64,000 nt of DNA, taken from Granulicella sp. L56 (GTDB taxonomy: Bacteria > Acidobacteriota > Terriglobia > Terriglobales > Acidobacteriaceae). Positions 52,176 to 60,822 of this stretch are shown piece after piece; within the stretch, counting starts at the first letter, position 1, and the number at the start of each line of letters is the position of its first letter. Below the pieces are notes generated by a model. The model saw nothing but the letters and a program-made list of their open reading frames with translations. It made no database searches and was not told the origin of the DNA. The DNA is taken from NCBI RefSeq assembly GCF_009765835.1, contig NZ_LMUS01000006.1, forward strand, positions 1,322,438 through 1,386,437, given 5' to 3'. Position numbers and translations under genes: made by a program.

Positions 52176-53084
52176 TTATGGCTTGGGCGATACAGTTGGG
52201 CCACCGAGGACGTGGATGGTGTGGAACCAGGTTTCAGCCAGCGCGGGCCAGTGGGTGATGGGAAGATTCGTCGGACGGAGGCCGTAGCCGTGGCCGCCCT
52301 GGGCGAAGATATGCAGTTCGGCTGGGACCTTTGCCTCCTTCAATGCCTGGAAGTAGATCAGCGAGTTTTCTTCGTGGACGGGATCGTCTTCGGCCTGGAG
52401 CAGGAAGGTGGGGGGAGTGTTCGAGGTGGGATCGATGCCGCGGGAGAGCTTGTTGAGGGCGGGCGCGTCGGAGAGGTAGCCGGGGTAGATGATGAGGGCG
52501 AAGTCGGGGCGGGCGCTGGGCTCGTTCGCAGGTTCGCCGGGACGCTTGTAGTCGGCATGGTTGCTGAGGACGGCGGCGAGATGCGCACCGGCGGAGAAGC
52601 CGAGGACGCCGATGCGGTTGGGGTCGATGTGCCACTCGGCGGCGTGGGCGCGGGTGATGCGCATGGCCTGCTGCGCGTCTTCGAGATCGGCCGTGTTCTC
52701 GGGATAATGGTTGGCGAAGGGGACGCGATACTTGACCAGAACGCAGGTTACGCCGATGGAGTTGAGCCAGGTGCAGACCTCGGTGCCTTCGAGGTCGTAG
52801 GCGAGGATGCGGTAGCCTCCGCCGGGAAAGACGAGGACTGCTGCACCGGTGTTCGCTGTGGCGGGCGGATAGACGGCGAGGCTCGGCTTGCTGATGTTGG
52901 TGAGATGCATCAGCTTCTTTCCGGCTACGAGCGCGTCGGTGGGCTTGGTGATATCGGTCTCGGGGCCGCTGATCTGCGTGGTTTCTGGCGCGCCGTTTGG
53001 CCAGAGGGGAAGGGTTACTTTTTGCGCGAAGGCGATGGGCGTGGCAGCGAGTAGAGCGAGGGTGAGGATGAGGGATGTGCGCAC
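52176..53084 (-). CDS. Secreted alpha/beta-hydrolase (carbohydrate esterase/BD-FAE-like)
   Basis: The 302-residue protein has a signal peptide (LILTLALLAATPIAFAQ) and an alpha/beta-hydrolase fold. The oxyanion region is VLVFPGGGYRILAYD, the nucleophile serine is in GVLGFSAGAHLAAVL (G-x-S-x-G), the acid is near QAEDDPVHEENSL and the histidine in GGHGYGLRP. Close relatives act as acetylxylan/feruloyl esterases or pectin acetylesterases; the substrate is not certain. Starting at the GTG of the signal peptide (53084); the frame is open 16 codons further. It stands divergent to the alpha-xylosidase gene at 53323, suggesting a hemicellulose role. Confidence 0.75.
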   Translation of the reverse strand: MRTSLILTLALLAATPIAFAQKVTLPLWPNGAPETTQISGPETDITKPTDALVAGKKLMHLTNISKPSLAVYPPATANTGAAVLVFPGGGYRILAYDLEGTEVCTWLNSIGVTCVLVKYRVPFANHYPENTADLEDAQQAMRITRAHAAEWHIDPNRIGVLGFSAGAHLAAVLSNHADYKRPGEPANEPSARPDFALIIYPGYLSDAPALNKLSRGIDPTSNTPPTFLLQAEDDPVHEENSLIYFQALKEAKVPAELHIFAQGGHGYGLRPTNLPITHWPALAETWFHTIHVLGGPTVSPKP

Positions 53085-53201
53085 GGAAACATGGTACTGC
53101 CTTTGCGGGGCAGGCGACGACAAAACAGCCACGGGTGCTTCGACCTCGGCTGCGCCTTTGCTCAGGATGACAGGTTTGTGGAGGGAGAGAGGAGAGGCAG
53201 A

Positions 53202-53234
53202 AGCAGGTCCTCCGCTTCGCGAAGGATGACAAGG
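53202..53234. repeat. Dispersed repeat element, copy A
   Basis: AGCAGGTCCTCCGC, then TTCGCGAAGGATGACAAGG. A nearly identical segment (one substitution and a two-base insertion) lies at 55750-55784, so the two flank the GH31 gene in the same orientation. The GCGAAGGATGACA type of sequence is seen dispersed through acidobacterial genomes. Another related end, CTCAGGATGACAGG, occurs at 53161-53174. Confidence 0.7.
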
Positions 53235-53322
53235 TTAATTAAATAGGTGGTAATAGGTGATACCAGGTGCGACGAGGGCGGTGTCGTACATAATGGATGG
53301 CGCGTTGCATTTGAGGAGAACG

Positions 53323-55704
53323 ATGCTTTCAATGACTTGCTCATCTATAAACCATAGGAACCGGGCTGGCCGGTATCTCTTGCTCGCTGGAATTTTGGCT
53401 GGTGGCGCTTCCCTTTCGACTGCCTTTGCACAATTCAATCCGGGCAACCATGGCTTGCCTGCGATTTCGGTGGAGCAGACGGCACATGGCTTTGCGGCAA
53501 AGATTGGCGACGAGAGTCTGCACGTCACGGTGTGTGGCGATGACGTGATTCATGTGGTGGCTGGGCCGGGCGATCCGACAGCGAGTTCGCCGGTGCAGCC
53601 GTGGATGCTGGAGGAGAGCAAGTCGTGTCCGGGGGCAAGCTTTCATTTTGCGCAGGATGATAGAGAAGCGATCTTGACGACTGCCGCGCTGAAGGTGGAG
53701 TTTTCGCTGAAGAACGGCAACCTTGCCTATCGCGATCTACAAGGTAAATCGCTATTGCGGGAGAGCAGCAACGAACCGCGCACCTACGAAAAGGCCGAGG
53801 TGAACGGCGAGACGACTTACCACGTGACGGACCGTTTTTCTCCGGACAAGGTGGAAGGGTTGTATGGTCTGGGCCAGCACCAGAACGGAATGTTCAACTA
53901 TCGCGGGGCAACGATTGAGCTGGGCCAGAACAATACCGATGTAGCGATTCCACTGCTGGTTTCGAGCAAGGGCTATGCCGTGATGTGGAATACGGCTTCG
54001 TTGACCTATGTGGACAACCGCTTCCCTACCGAGCTTTCGTTCAGGACGATGGCGGGTGACGCAGTGGATTACTACCTGATCTATGGGCCGGAGCTGGATG
54101 AGGTAATGCATCAGTACCGCAATTTGACGGGGCATACACCGCTGTTTCCGAAGTGGGCTTATGGATTTTTTCAGTCGAAGGACCGCTATGTTTCGCAGCA
54201 GGAGGTTCTGGATGTAGCGAAGCGATATCGCGCGGAGCATATTCCTATCGACGGGATTGTGCAGGACTGGTTCTGGTGGCAGAAGGAGGGCGATCCGGTC
54301 TTCAATAAGAATTTTCCCGATGTGCGCGGCGAGTTGAAGACGCTGCATGATGAACATGTTCATGCCATGCTTTCAGTGTGGGGATTGTTCGATCCGGATT
54401 CGGAGAACTTCAAGAAGATTTCAGCGAAGCACTTCGATATTTATAACGCGCATGTTTACGACGCGACCAATCCTGCGGCGCGGGACTTTTACTGGAACAA
54501 CCTTGCGGGCAAGTTGTTCGACATGGGCTGGGATGCGTTCTGGCTGGACAGCGCGGAGCCGGAGGAGTCGTGGCCGCATGTGGGCGATGCGATTTTGCAG
54601 AACAAACATCTGTCGATTGGCAGCGGAGCGCGGTATACGAATATCTTTCCGCTGGTGCATACGGGGGGAGTTCAGGAGCACTGGAAGGAGACGAACGATC
54701 AGAAGCGCGTATTCCTGCTGACGCGCTCGGCGTTTCTGGGACAGCAGCGGAATGGCGCGACGACGTGGTCGGGCGATATCTACAGCACCTATATGAATCT
54801 GCAGCGGCAGGTGCCGGCTGGGCTGAACTTTGCGCTGTCGGGGAACCCTTATTGGACAACCGATATCGGCGGGTACTTTCAGCCGTTTGATAGGCCTGCG
54901 AATGATCCCGAGTATCAGAAACTTTATGCGCGATGGTTTGAGTTTGGCGCGTTCTGTCCGGTATTTCGCACGCATGGGCATCGCGACCATAACGAGATGT
55001 GGACGTATGACCAGGTCGAGCCGATTCTGCTGAAGTATGACAAGTTGCGGTATCGGCTGATGCCTTATATCTACTCGCTGGCGTGGCGGGTGACGAATGA
55101 GGATTACACCATTCAAAGACCGCTGGTGATGGATTGGCGCGGGGATGAGAAGACGTGGGACATCGGCGACCAGTTTATGTTTGGGCCCGCGCTGATGGTG
55201 AATCCTGTGATGAGAGAGGGAGCTACGCGGAGAGATGTGTATCTGCCTGCTTCGCCGGTCTGGTATGACTTCTGGACGGGCGATGCCGTTGCCGGACGAG
55301 GATGGATTGAGGCCGAGGCTCCGCTGGATCATATCCCGTTGTATGTGCGAGCGGGATCGATTGTGCCGATGGGACCGGAGATTGAGTATGCCGATGAAAA
55401 TCCTGATGGGCCAATTGAGCTGCGCGTGTACACGGGCGCGGATGGGAGCTTCAACCTCTACAACGATGAGGGGAATAACTACGACTACAAGAAGGGGCTG
55501 CATAGCGTGGTTCCGATTCGTTGGGACGAGACGGCGAAGACGCTGACGATTGGAGCGCGCGAGGGAGAGTATCCGGGGATGCCGAAGGAGCGGACCTTTA
55601 ATATTGTCTGGGTTGGGAGCGAGCAGGGCGCGGGAGAGGCACTCGTTTCGCGGCCGGATAAGACGGTTCGCTATTCGGGGGCTGAGGTTGTGGTGAAGAG
55701 ATAG
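53323..55704 (+). CDS. GH31 alpha-xylosidase-type glycosidase
   Basis: The 793-residue secreted protein (signal MLSMTCSS..., hydrophobic YLLLAGILAGGASLSTAFA) has the GH31 N-terminal sandwich and a barrel with GIVQDWFWWQ. The nucleophile is D409 in WDAFWLDSAEPEESW and the acid/base D485 in TWSGDIYSTYMN. A proximal and a DUF5110-like C-terminal sandwich (IELRVYTGADGSFNLYND) follow. The FWLDSAEPE motif resembles alpha-xylosidases active on xyloglucan, although alpha-glucosidase activity cannot be excluded. ATG 53323 has GAGGAG 4 bases upstream; longer frame text before it is not conserved. It is intact, unlike the GH31 at 24853-26527. Dispersed repeats lie on both sides. Confidence 0.88.
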   Translation: MLSMTCSSINHRNRAGRYLLLAGILAGGASLSTAFAQFNPGNHGLPAISVEQTAHGFAAKIGDESLHVTVCGDDVIHVVAGPGDPTASSPVQPWMLEESKSCPGASFHFAQDDREAILTTAALKVEFSLKNGNLAYRDLQGKSLLRESSNEPRTYEKAEVNGETTYHVTDRFSPDKVEGLYGLGQHQNGMFNYRGATIELGQNNTDVAIPLLVSSKGYAVMWNTASLTYVDNRFPTELSFRTMAGDAVDYYLIYGPELDEVMHQYRNLTGHTPLFPKWAYGFFQSKDRYVSQQEVLDVAKRYRAEHIPIDGIVQDWFWWQKEGDPVFNKNFPDVRGELKTLHDEHVHAMLSVWGLFDPDSENFKKISAKHFDIYNAHVYDATNPAARDFYWNNLAGKLFDMGWDAFWLDSAEPEESWPHVGDAILQNKHLSIGSGARYTNIFPLVHTGGVQEHWKETNDQKRVFLLTRSAFLGQQRNGATTWSGDIYSTYMNLQRQVPAGLNFALSGNPYWTTDIGGYFQPFDRPANDPEYQKLYARWFEFGAFCPVFRTHGHRDHNEMWTYDQVEPILLKYDKLRYRLMPYIYSLAWRVTNEDYTIQRPLVMDWRGDEKTWDIGDQFMFGPALMVNPVMREGATRRDVYLPASPVWYDFWTGDAVAGRGWIEAEAPLDHIPLYVRAGSIVPMGPEIEYADENPDGPIELRVYTGADGSFNLYNDEGNNYDYKKGLHSVVPIRWDETAKTLTIGAREGEYPGMPKERTFNIVWVGSEQGAGEALVSRPDKTVRYSGAEVVVKR

Positions 55705-55749
55705 ATGCTGTAATTAATTGTTACAAACAGAACTGGCTGCCTGATGAAA

Positions 55750-55784
55750 AGCAGATCCTCCGCCTGCGGCGAAGGATGACAAGG
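55750..55784. repeat. Dispersed repeat element, copy B
   Basis: AGCAGATCCTCCGCCTGCGG followed by CGAAGGATGACAAGG, the counterpart of 53202-53234 on the other side of the GH31 gene. Both are direct repeats of about 33 bases, with the palindromic CCTCCGC...GCGAAGG at their centre, compatible with a REP-like element. Confidence 0.7.
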
Positions 55785-55846
55785 CTTGTGGTCGCCAGCT
55801 TCATGTGGGCTGACAAAACTTGGGATGCGAACTTCTCAGCTTTGTT

Positions 55847-57481
55847 CTAACGCAGCGTGGACTCGAAAACTTCGTAGCGGTGCTCGAGTTGCCATTGCTC
55901 GGTTGCCTTTTCGCTGACTTGGAGAAATGCTGCGCATTTGGTGGTTGGCTTGTCTGCTCCGAGAGGCTGCGCGGCGCAGGGTGCATTGACTCGGATGAAG
56001 TTGTCGGGCTGCTGCCAGAGGCTGGGACCGGGAAGAAAGCTGTGTTCGAGCGAGGTGCGGGCCATGGCCTTTAGATCGGCGTAGGTGAGATTGAAGTCGC
56101 GGGCCGCGCGAACGTACTCGTTGGTGAGGTCGATGCGGGAGACGCCTTCATCGTCGGTGGAGAGAGCGACAGGGACGTGCGCGGCGCGGTAGATCGGTAA
56201 TGGATGGTGAGCGGGGTCGATGCCGAGGATGACATCGTTCGAGGTGAGGTTGATTTCGACCATGATGTGATGGGTCGCCATCTCTTTTAAAAGCGCCTGG
56301 GGATGTTCTTCGTACATGATGTCGACGCCGTGGCCGATGCGTTCGGCGTGACCAAGCTCGATGGCTTCGCGGATATGGAAGCGGAGGCCGGCGGGTGGGA
56401 CGAGCCCGGGCGCGAGTTCTCCGGCGTGGAGGGTGATGTGGACCGTCGGATAAACGCTGTGGAGATAGTCGAGCATCCGCATCTGGCGATGGTATTCGGA
56501 CATGGAGTAGAAGGCGTCTTCGGGCTGGACGAAGTTGATGCCGACGACGTCGGGATCTTGTGATGCGAGTTCGAAGCCAAGCAGTGTTTGTGCGAAGACC
56601 TGTTGCGGAGGGAAGGCGCGGAGGACTTGATAGAGGAAGCGGATTTTGACGGAGCAGGCGCGGGTGGCGTTGGGCTGACCGCAGTGCTCTATGCGATTAC
56701 GAGATTCGAAAGCGTCACTGAGCTGTTTGCGATCAATCGCAACTTCGTCGCGGAGGCCGCCCGCGAGAAGAGCGGCGCGGAGATGAGCGAGGTCGGAGGG
56801 CGTGGTTCCGGTGGCATCACCGGTTCGGCTGTCGGCGGGATCGACAGGCGTCGTTGGCCAAGGGATCGTTGCGCTGAGCTTGGCTACATCGCCGAAGGCG
56901 GGCGTGCTCATAATTTCGAGGTACTGTTCGTTTTGGGTGGCAGCGCGGGTGGTCACTTCGTCGAGCCATTCGCCATAGTGCGAGTCGCTGATGTTGCCGA
57001 AGCGATCGAAGGTATTGAAGAACTGATCGTGGCCACTGCTGCCTGCGCTGGGGACGAAGCTGCGCATCGAGAAAGAGTCGATCAGCGCGTCATAGAGGTG
57101 TTGATTGGTAAAAACGTTATCAGCGCGGACGTCGCCCTTGGCACAGACGGGCTGTGGGGGCAGACTGCGGGTTGTGCCTATATTTTTTGTGAGGCTAAGA
57201 GGGGCGGGGTTTACGCAAAGGAGATCAGTAGCGGCATCTTTAAGAAAGGTCTCGGCGTAAACTGCACCGGACAGATGCATATGGAGATCAGCTCCCTTCG
57301 GCATTTGAACGAGGAAGGCCCGGAGTTGTAAGGAATTTTTCTTAGCGGCGTTGAAGGCTTGAATGGCTCTCTGCCCCTGCCGCGCCCGCGATAATTTTGG
57401 AGTCGTTGCCTGGGCTGTAACGGCAGCGAGAAGGCAGAGGACGATAACAAGGACGTACCGTTGTTGAAGACGACTCAGCAT
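55847..57481 (-). CDS. Secreted adenosine deaminase-family protein
   Basis: The 544-residue metal-dependent hydrolase has a signal peptide (RYVLVIVLCLLAAVTAQA). The zinc ligands are H67 and H69 in ADLHMHLSG. Further active-site motifs are TLHAGELAPG, ERIGHGVDIMYE and STDDEGVSRI. The size and export signal fit the secreted ADGF/CECR1-like group rather than the 330-residue cytosolic Add. It would deaminate extracellular or periplasmic adenosine. ATG 57481 has TTAAGGAAA 8 bases before it. It is transcribed away from tRNA-Phe; no operon partner is obvious. Confidence 0.85.
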   Translation of the reverse strand: MLSRLQQRYVLVIVLCLLAAVTAQATTPKLSRARQGQRAIQAFNAAKKNSLQLRAFLVQMPKGADLHMHLSGAVYAETFLKDAATDLLCVNPAPLSLTKNIGTTRSLPPQPVCAKGDVRADNVFTNQHLYDALIDSFSMRSFVPSAGSSGHDQFFNTFDRFGNISDSHYGEWLDEVTTRAATQNEQYLEIMSTPAFGDVAKLSATIPWPTTPVDPADSRTGDATGTTPSDLAHLRAALLAGGLRDEVAIDRKQLSDAFESRNRIEHCGQPNATRACSVKIRFLYQVLRAFPPQQVFAQTLLGFELASQDPDVVGINFVQPEDAFYSMSEYHRQMRMLDYLHSVYPTVHITLHAGELAPGLVPPAGLRFHIREAIELGHAERIGHGVDIMYEEHPQALLKEMATHHIMVEINLTSNDVILGIDPAHHPLPIYRAAHVPVALSTDDEGVSRIDLTNEYVRAARDFNLTYADLKAMARTSLEHSFLPGPSLWQQPDNFIRVNAPCAAQPLGADKPTTKCAAFLQVSEKATEQWQLEHRYEVFESTLR

Positions 57482-57686
57482 GGAAGGCTTTCCTTAAGAT
57501 TGCAGGATGAGAAAGGATAGCGCGAGGAGGAAGTTGGCGGTATGGTCAAGGGTTGCTATACTGAAAATGCGTTTACGTCACTAGTTCCCTGCTGGCGACA
57601 TGCTCCCCTGAGAAGGCTGGGGCAACAGACGTAGATTCTGCGCACGGGCGTTCTTGGCGATCCCCGATAGAGGCGTTAGATGCCAA

Positions 57687-57761
57687 GGCCAGATAGCTCA
57701 GTGGTAGAGCGCGGCCCTGAAAAGGCCGGCGTCGGCGGTTCGATCCCGTCTCTGGCCACCA
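57687..57761 (+). tRNA. tRNA-Phe (GAA anticodon)
   Basis: GGCCAGA pairs with TCTGGCC at the acceptor; the D-arm is GCTCAGTGGTAGAGC; the anticodon loop CTGAAAA gives anticodon GAA (phenylalanine); the T-arm is CGGCGGTTCGATCCCGTC; ACCA is encoded. Downstream the DNA turns AT-rich for about 240 bases with no gene, then a truncated galactose mutarotase fragment follows. Confidence 0.95.
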
Positions 57762-58001
57762 TTTAGAATCAATAACTTAGAAGCTCTAACGATCTCATCT
57801 CCATTGTTCCGAAGGTCAAGAATTTTCGGATAAAGTATTTATATTCAGCAATATATGGAATCAGAGGATTTTAGCCGTAAAAAGGCTGGCGTCGATCATT
57901 ATCCAACCAGATCTATATCATTCTAAATAACTTACAGTAATGAAAAAGTTGGATGCAAACGCACGACCAATACACGACCATTGAAAAATCTGGAAAATTG
58001 A

Positions 58002-58412
58002 TTATTGTGCCGTTAGTGTCCACGTGGTTGTGCTGCGATAAGGCGTGCCGGGATGCAGTTCGCTGCTCGGGAAGTCCTTATGGTTAGGTGAGTCGGGATA
58101 ATGTTGGGCCTCGAGGGCCAGGCCACCAAACTTTCCGTAGGCCACTCCGCTCTTACCGATGAGGGTTGCGTCGAAATACTGACCACTATTGAACTGGATG
58201 CCGGGCTCCGTTGTTTGGATCAGGAGAATGCGCCCGCTGGCTAGATCAAACAACCGTGCGGCGGGTCGTAGCGTGCCTGCCGGGCCACGCAGAACCCAGT
58301 TGTGATCGAAGCCGCCGATGCGCTTGAGTTGCGCGTCGTTCTGCGGGGTATGTTCGCCGATCATACCCTCTCGGGTGAAGTCGTACGGGAAAGGAAGGAG
58401 TTTTCTGCCATT
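58002..58412 (-). pseudogene. C-terminal fragment of aldose 1-epimerase (galactose mutarotase)
   Basis: The visible text, LPFPYDFTREGMIGEHTPQ, IGGFDHNWVLRGP, LLIQTTEPGIQFNSGQYFD and EAQHYPDSPNHKDFPSSELHPGTPYRSTTTWTL, is the last third of a GalM-type mutarotase (HNW, TTEPG and YPDSPNH motifs). The frame is preceded by a stop codon (near 58412), so the N-terminal two thirds including the catalytic His of the usual 340-380 residues are missing. It lies between tRNA-Phe and the GH35 gene, and the AT-rich 57762-58001 segment beside it holds nothing recognisable. Presumably a leftover from the galactoside operon that follows. Confidence 0.8.
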
Positions 58413-58667
58413 CTACGCAGCGGAAAGGGAGGGTCTCGAATCCGCATAGAATAGTACTTCTCCGCCTCTTAAGAGACCTGCTCTTGTCGTGATGAAAGCT
58501 GCACTGAGTGTTTCAACGACAATTTGACTATCCATTCTGGACTCCAAGCATAACGATATTTTTCGAACCCGCGCTCATCGCGACAACTCAATTAGAAAAT
58601 TTGATAGTGCACTACCCATAGTAAAGAGCGAGAATCATTGGCTGGTGATCTCATTCAAGTAGCATTC

Positions 58668-60692
58668 TCAGCCTTTCCAGTCATAAACATTGTCTAATTT
58701 GAGTAGAGAAATATCCCTAGCTTGTGTCGCAAATAAATCAAAGATAACTCCGCGATTTACTCCTCTTCTTAGCCATACCCCCGGACAGTTCAAAGCGAAC
58801 TGAGGGCCAATACGTGCCCCTTTCTCAGCGCTGCAGTAGTAATTTCCCAGTCGTCTCCCATTTATCCATGCAGCACCAATCGTCCATTGAGAGACATCAA
58901 TATAAGTCTCTCCTCTCTGCTCGATTTCAAAAGTAAACTCAAAAAACATCCTCGGCTCCTTACCGGGTTTTGCGTTTGCATTCGTCGTCAGAGTTTTCAA
59001 TGAAGATAGATATTCAGAATCCATCGGCAATGGGTATATATCCCACGTATCGAGACTCGTATTGTTCAGCGTGACAGAACCAATAATTCCTTTTCGATCA
59101 TCTAACATGCTCTTCCATGAACTATGGCCGAACGTGTAGACGAATATATCCAACACGCACTCTCCACTTGGCAAAACCATGAGATCAAGGCTTCTGGCGA
59201 CCGAGCTCTCTTTATTGAAAGCAGAATGATCGATACTCCCTCGGTACTGCCCGTTCACAAAGACCGTGGCAATATCGGCAACCCGGTCAATCACAAGAAT
59301 GTTCTTAGCTGTTCCCGTCGATCTGACTGTGGTTCGGTAGAGAACGCCACAACCATGAAACCGTCCCACGTCTTTGTGTTCACACGGCAGCGGTATCGAA
59401 TTTGTTACGACTGCCCTTGGAAGGTTTCCATCCCAAATAGATGCAAAGGGCCTAACCTTAACCTGAGATGCGGGAAGCTCTATTCTCAACGGCTGAACAG
59501 GGATTATGGGCAGTTCTTTCCCGTTCGCCCTGCCCACCACATCTCGGATCGCATAAAACGTATCTCTCACTCTTCCTTGCTCATTAATCGGAGCCAGATA
59601 GTCATACGATGCTCCGATAGGTTGAAACCTAAAATTCCCTGCATCAGTGCTGCCACCCGGCCCGAAGTTGCTCCCTCCATGCGCAACATACATAGAGAAC
59701 GAGACTCCACGGCTAAGATACGCATCGATTACACCGGCAATCTGACCGGCGTTCTCCATTGCATCCTTCAACTTGCCCCCTGCCAACGCGTCCCACCCCG
59801 AATAGGTCTCAGAGCTGAACACAGGCACCGACGGATACTTTGCACGCAACGCCAACAGATCGCCTACCTCCAACGGGTCGAACCCGATCGGCTGTTCAGG
59901 GAGGCCACACGATGGATGATCCGCCAATTGAGACTCTCCATTGTTCGTCGAAAATACGCTTGTCAGGCCATGTTTCACCCACAACTGCCGCAGATCCTCA
60001 ACATGACGCGGGTCAATACTGTAGTCTCCCCGATCTACGTTTATGCCTTGTCCATGAAAGGAGCCATACTCGTTTTCTACCTGAACCATCAAGATCGGAC
60101 CGCCGTTGTGCACCAAGTGTGGCTTGATGATGGACGAAAGCTTAGAGATATAGCTTTCCACAGACGCCATGTATCGAACATCGCTGCTGTTCCTCAGCTT
60201 GATATCGTCGTATTGCAAGAGGTAGGCCGGAATACCACCCAGATCCCAGAAGGCATTCACATAAGGCCCGGGTCGCAGATAGATCCACATCCCATGCTTG
60301 TGGCAGAGTTGGATGAATCCCTCCAGGTTGCGGTTCTCTGTAACAAAGTCAAACTCGCCCTGCTTTGTCTCAAAATAGTTCCAGAACAAATAGGCTGAGA
60401 CCGTATTGAAGCCCATTGCCTTCACCATCTGTATCCGATGCTCCCAATACTCAACCGGAATGCGTGCTGGATGCAGTTCCCCTGCTGTCATCACAAACGG
60501 CTTCTTATCGAGCATAAACTGCCCATCTTTAAATCCAAACGTATGGAGAGGGAGGCCCCTCGAAGGCTCCTGCTCCAGGTCTTCTTCTTGCACCATAGGC
60601 TTGTTTCGCAATGCGACGAGACCAAAACCCCTGCAAGCAGGAATAATCGGAGCCACCAGCCCATAAGCAATTACTTTTCTACGTGTGATCAT
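58668..60692 (-). CDS. GH35 beta-galactosidase
   Basis: The 674-residue protein starts with a signal and lipobox-like IPAC (residues 17-20), suggesting an envelope-anchored enzyme. The GH35 barrel shows GELHPARIPVEYWEHRI and FNTVSAYLFWNYFE, acid/base E208 in QVENEYG and nucleophile E295 in SSETYSGWD. The C-terminal part contains beta-sandwich domains (jelly-roll). By family it cleaves terminal beta-D-galactosyl residues. ATG 60692 is used. It is the last gene of a minus-strand set with a sodium symporter, SDR dehydrogenase and RraA-like protein, 130 bases after the symporter. Confidence 0.9.
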   Translation of the reverse strand: MITRRKVIAYGLVAPIIPACRGFGLVALRNKPMVQEEDLEQEPSRGLPLHTFGFKDGQFMLDKKPFVMTAGELHPARIPVEYWEHRIQMVKAMGFNTVSAYLFWNYFETKQGEFDFVTENRNLEGFIQLCHKHGMWIYLRPGPYVNAFWDLGGIPAYLLQYDDIKLRNSSDVRYMASVESYISKLSSIIKPHLVHNGGPILMVQVENEYGSFHGQGINVDRGDYSIDPRHVEDLRQLWVKHGLTSVFSTNNGESQLADHPSCGLPEQPIGFDPLEVGDLLALRAKYPSVPVFSSETYSGWDALAGGKLKDAMENAGQIAGVIDAYLSRGVSFSMYVAHGGSNFGPGGSTDAGNFRFQPIGASYDYLAPINEQGRVRDTFYAIRDVVGRANGKELPIIPVQPLRIELPASQVKVRPFASIWDGNLPRAVVTNSIPLPCEHKDVGRFHGCGVLYRTTVRSTGTAKNILVIDRVADIATVFVNGQYRGSIDHSAFNKESSVARSLDLMVLPSGECVLDIFVYTFGHSSWKSMLDDRKGIIGSVTLNNTSLDTWDIYPLPMDSEYLSSLKTLTTNANAKPGKEPRMFFEFTFEIEQRGETYIDVSQWTIGAAWINGRRLGNYYCSAEKGARIGPQFALNCPGVWLRRGVNRGVIFDLFATQARDISLLKLDNVYDWKG

Positions 60693-60822
60693 CTGAAGCC
60701 TTCGCTTTCAATCAAAACGTTCGTTCGTAGTGCAATACAACCTGCTCAAGCGACAAACGGTATTCGCCGCGGCACGCGGCGAACTTTCCTGTCCGGGCTC
60801 TCGTCCTTGTTGATGTGCATCA

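Noticed and set aside
54421-55503. Minus-strand frame of about 360 codons over the alpha-xylosidase gene
   Set aside because: Arginine- and isoleucine-rich shadow of the GH31 gene; no ribosome site or motif.
59124-60398. Open frame of about 424 codons on the plus strand opposite GH35
   Set aside because: The GH35 gene on the minus strand has all catalytic motifs; the antisense frame has a random composition rich in R, H and S and no start signal.
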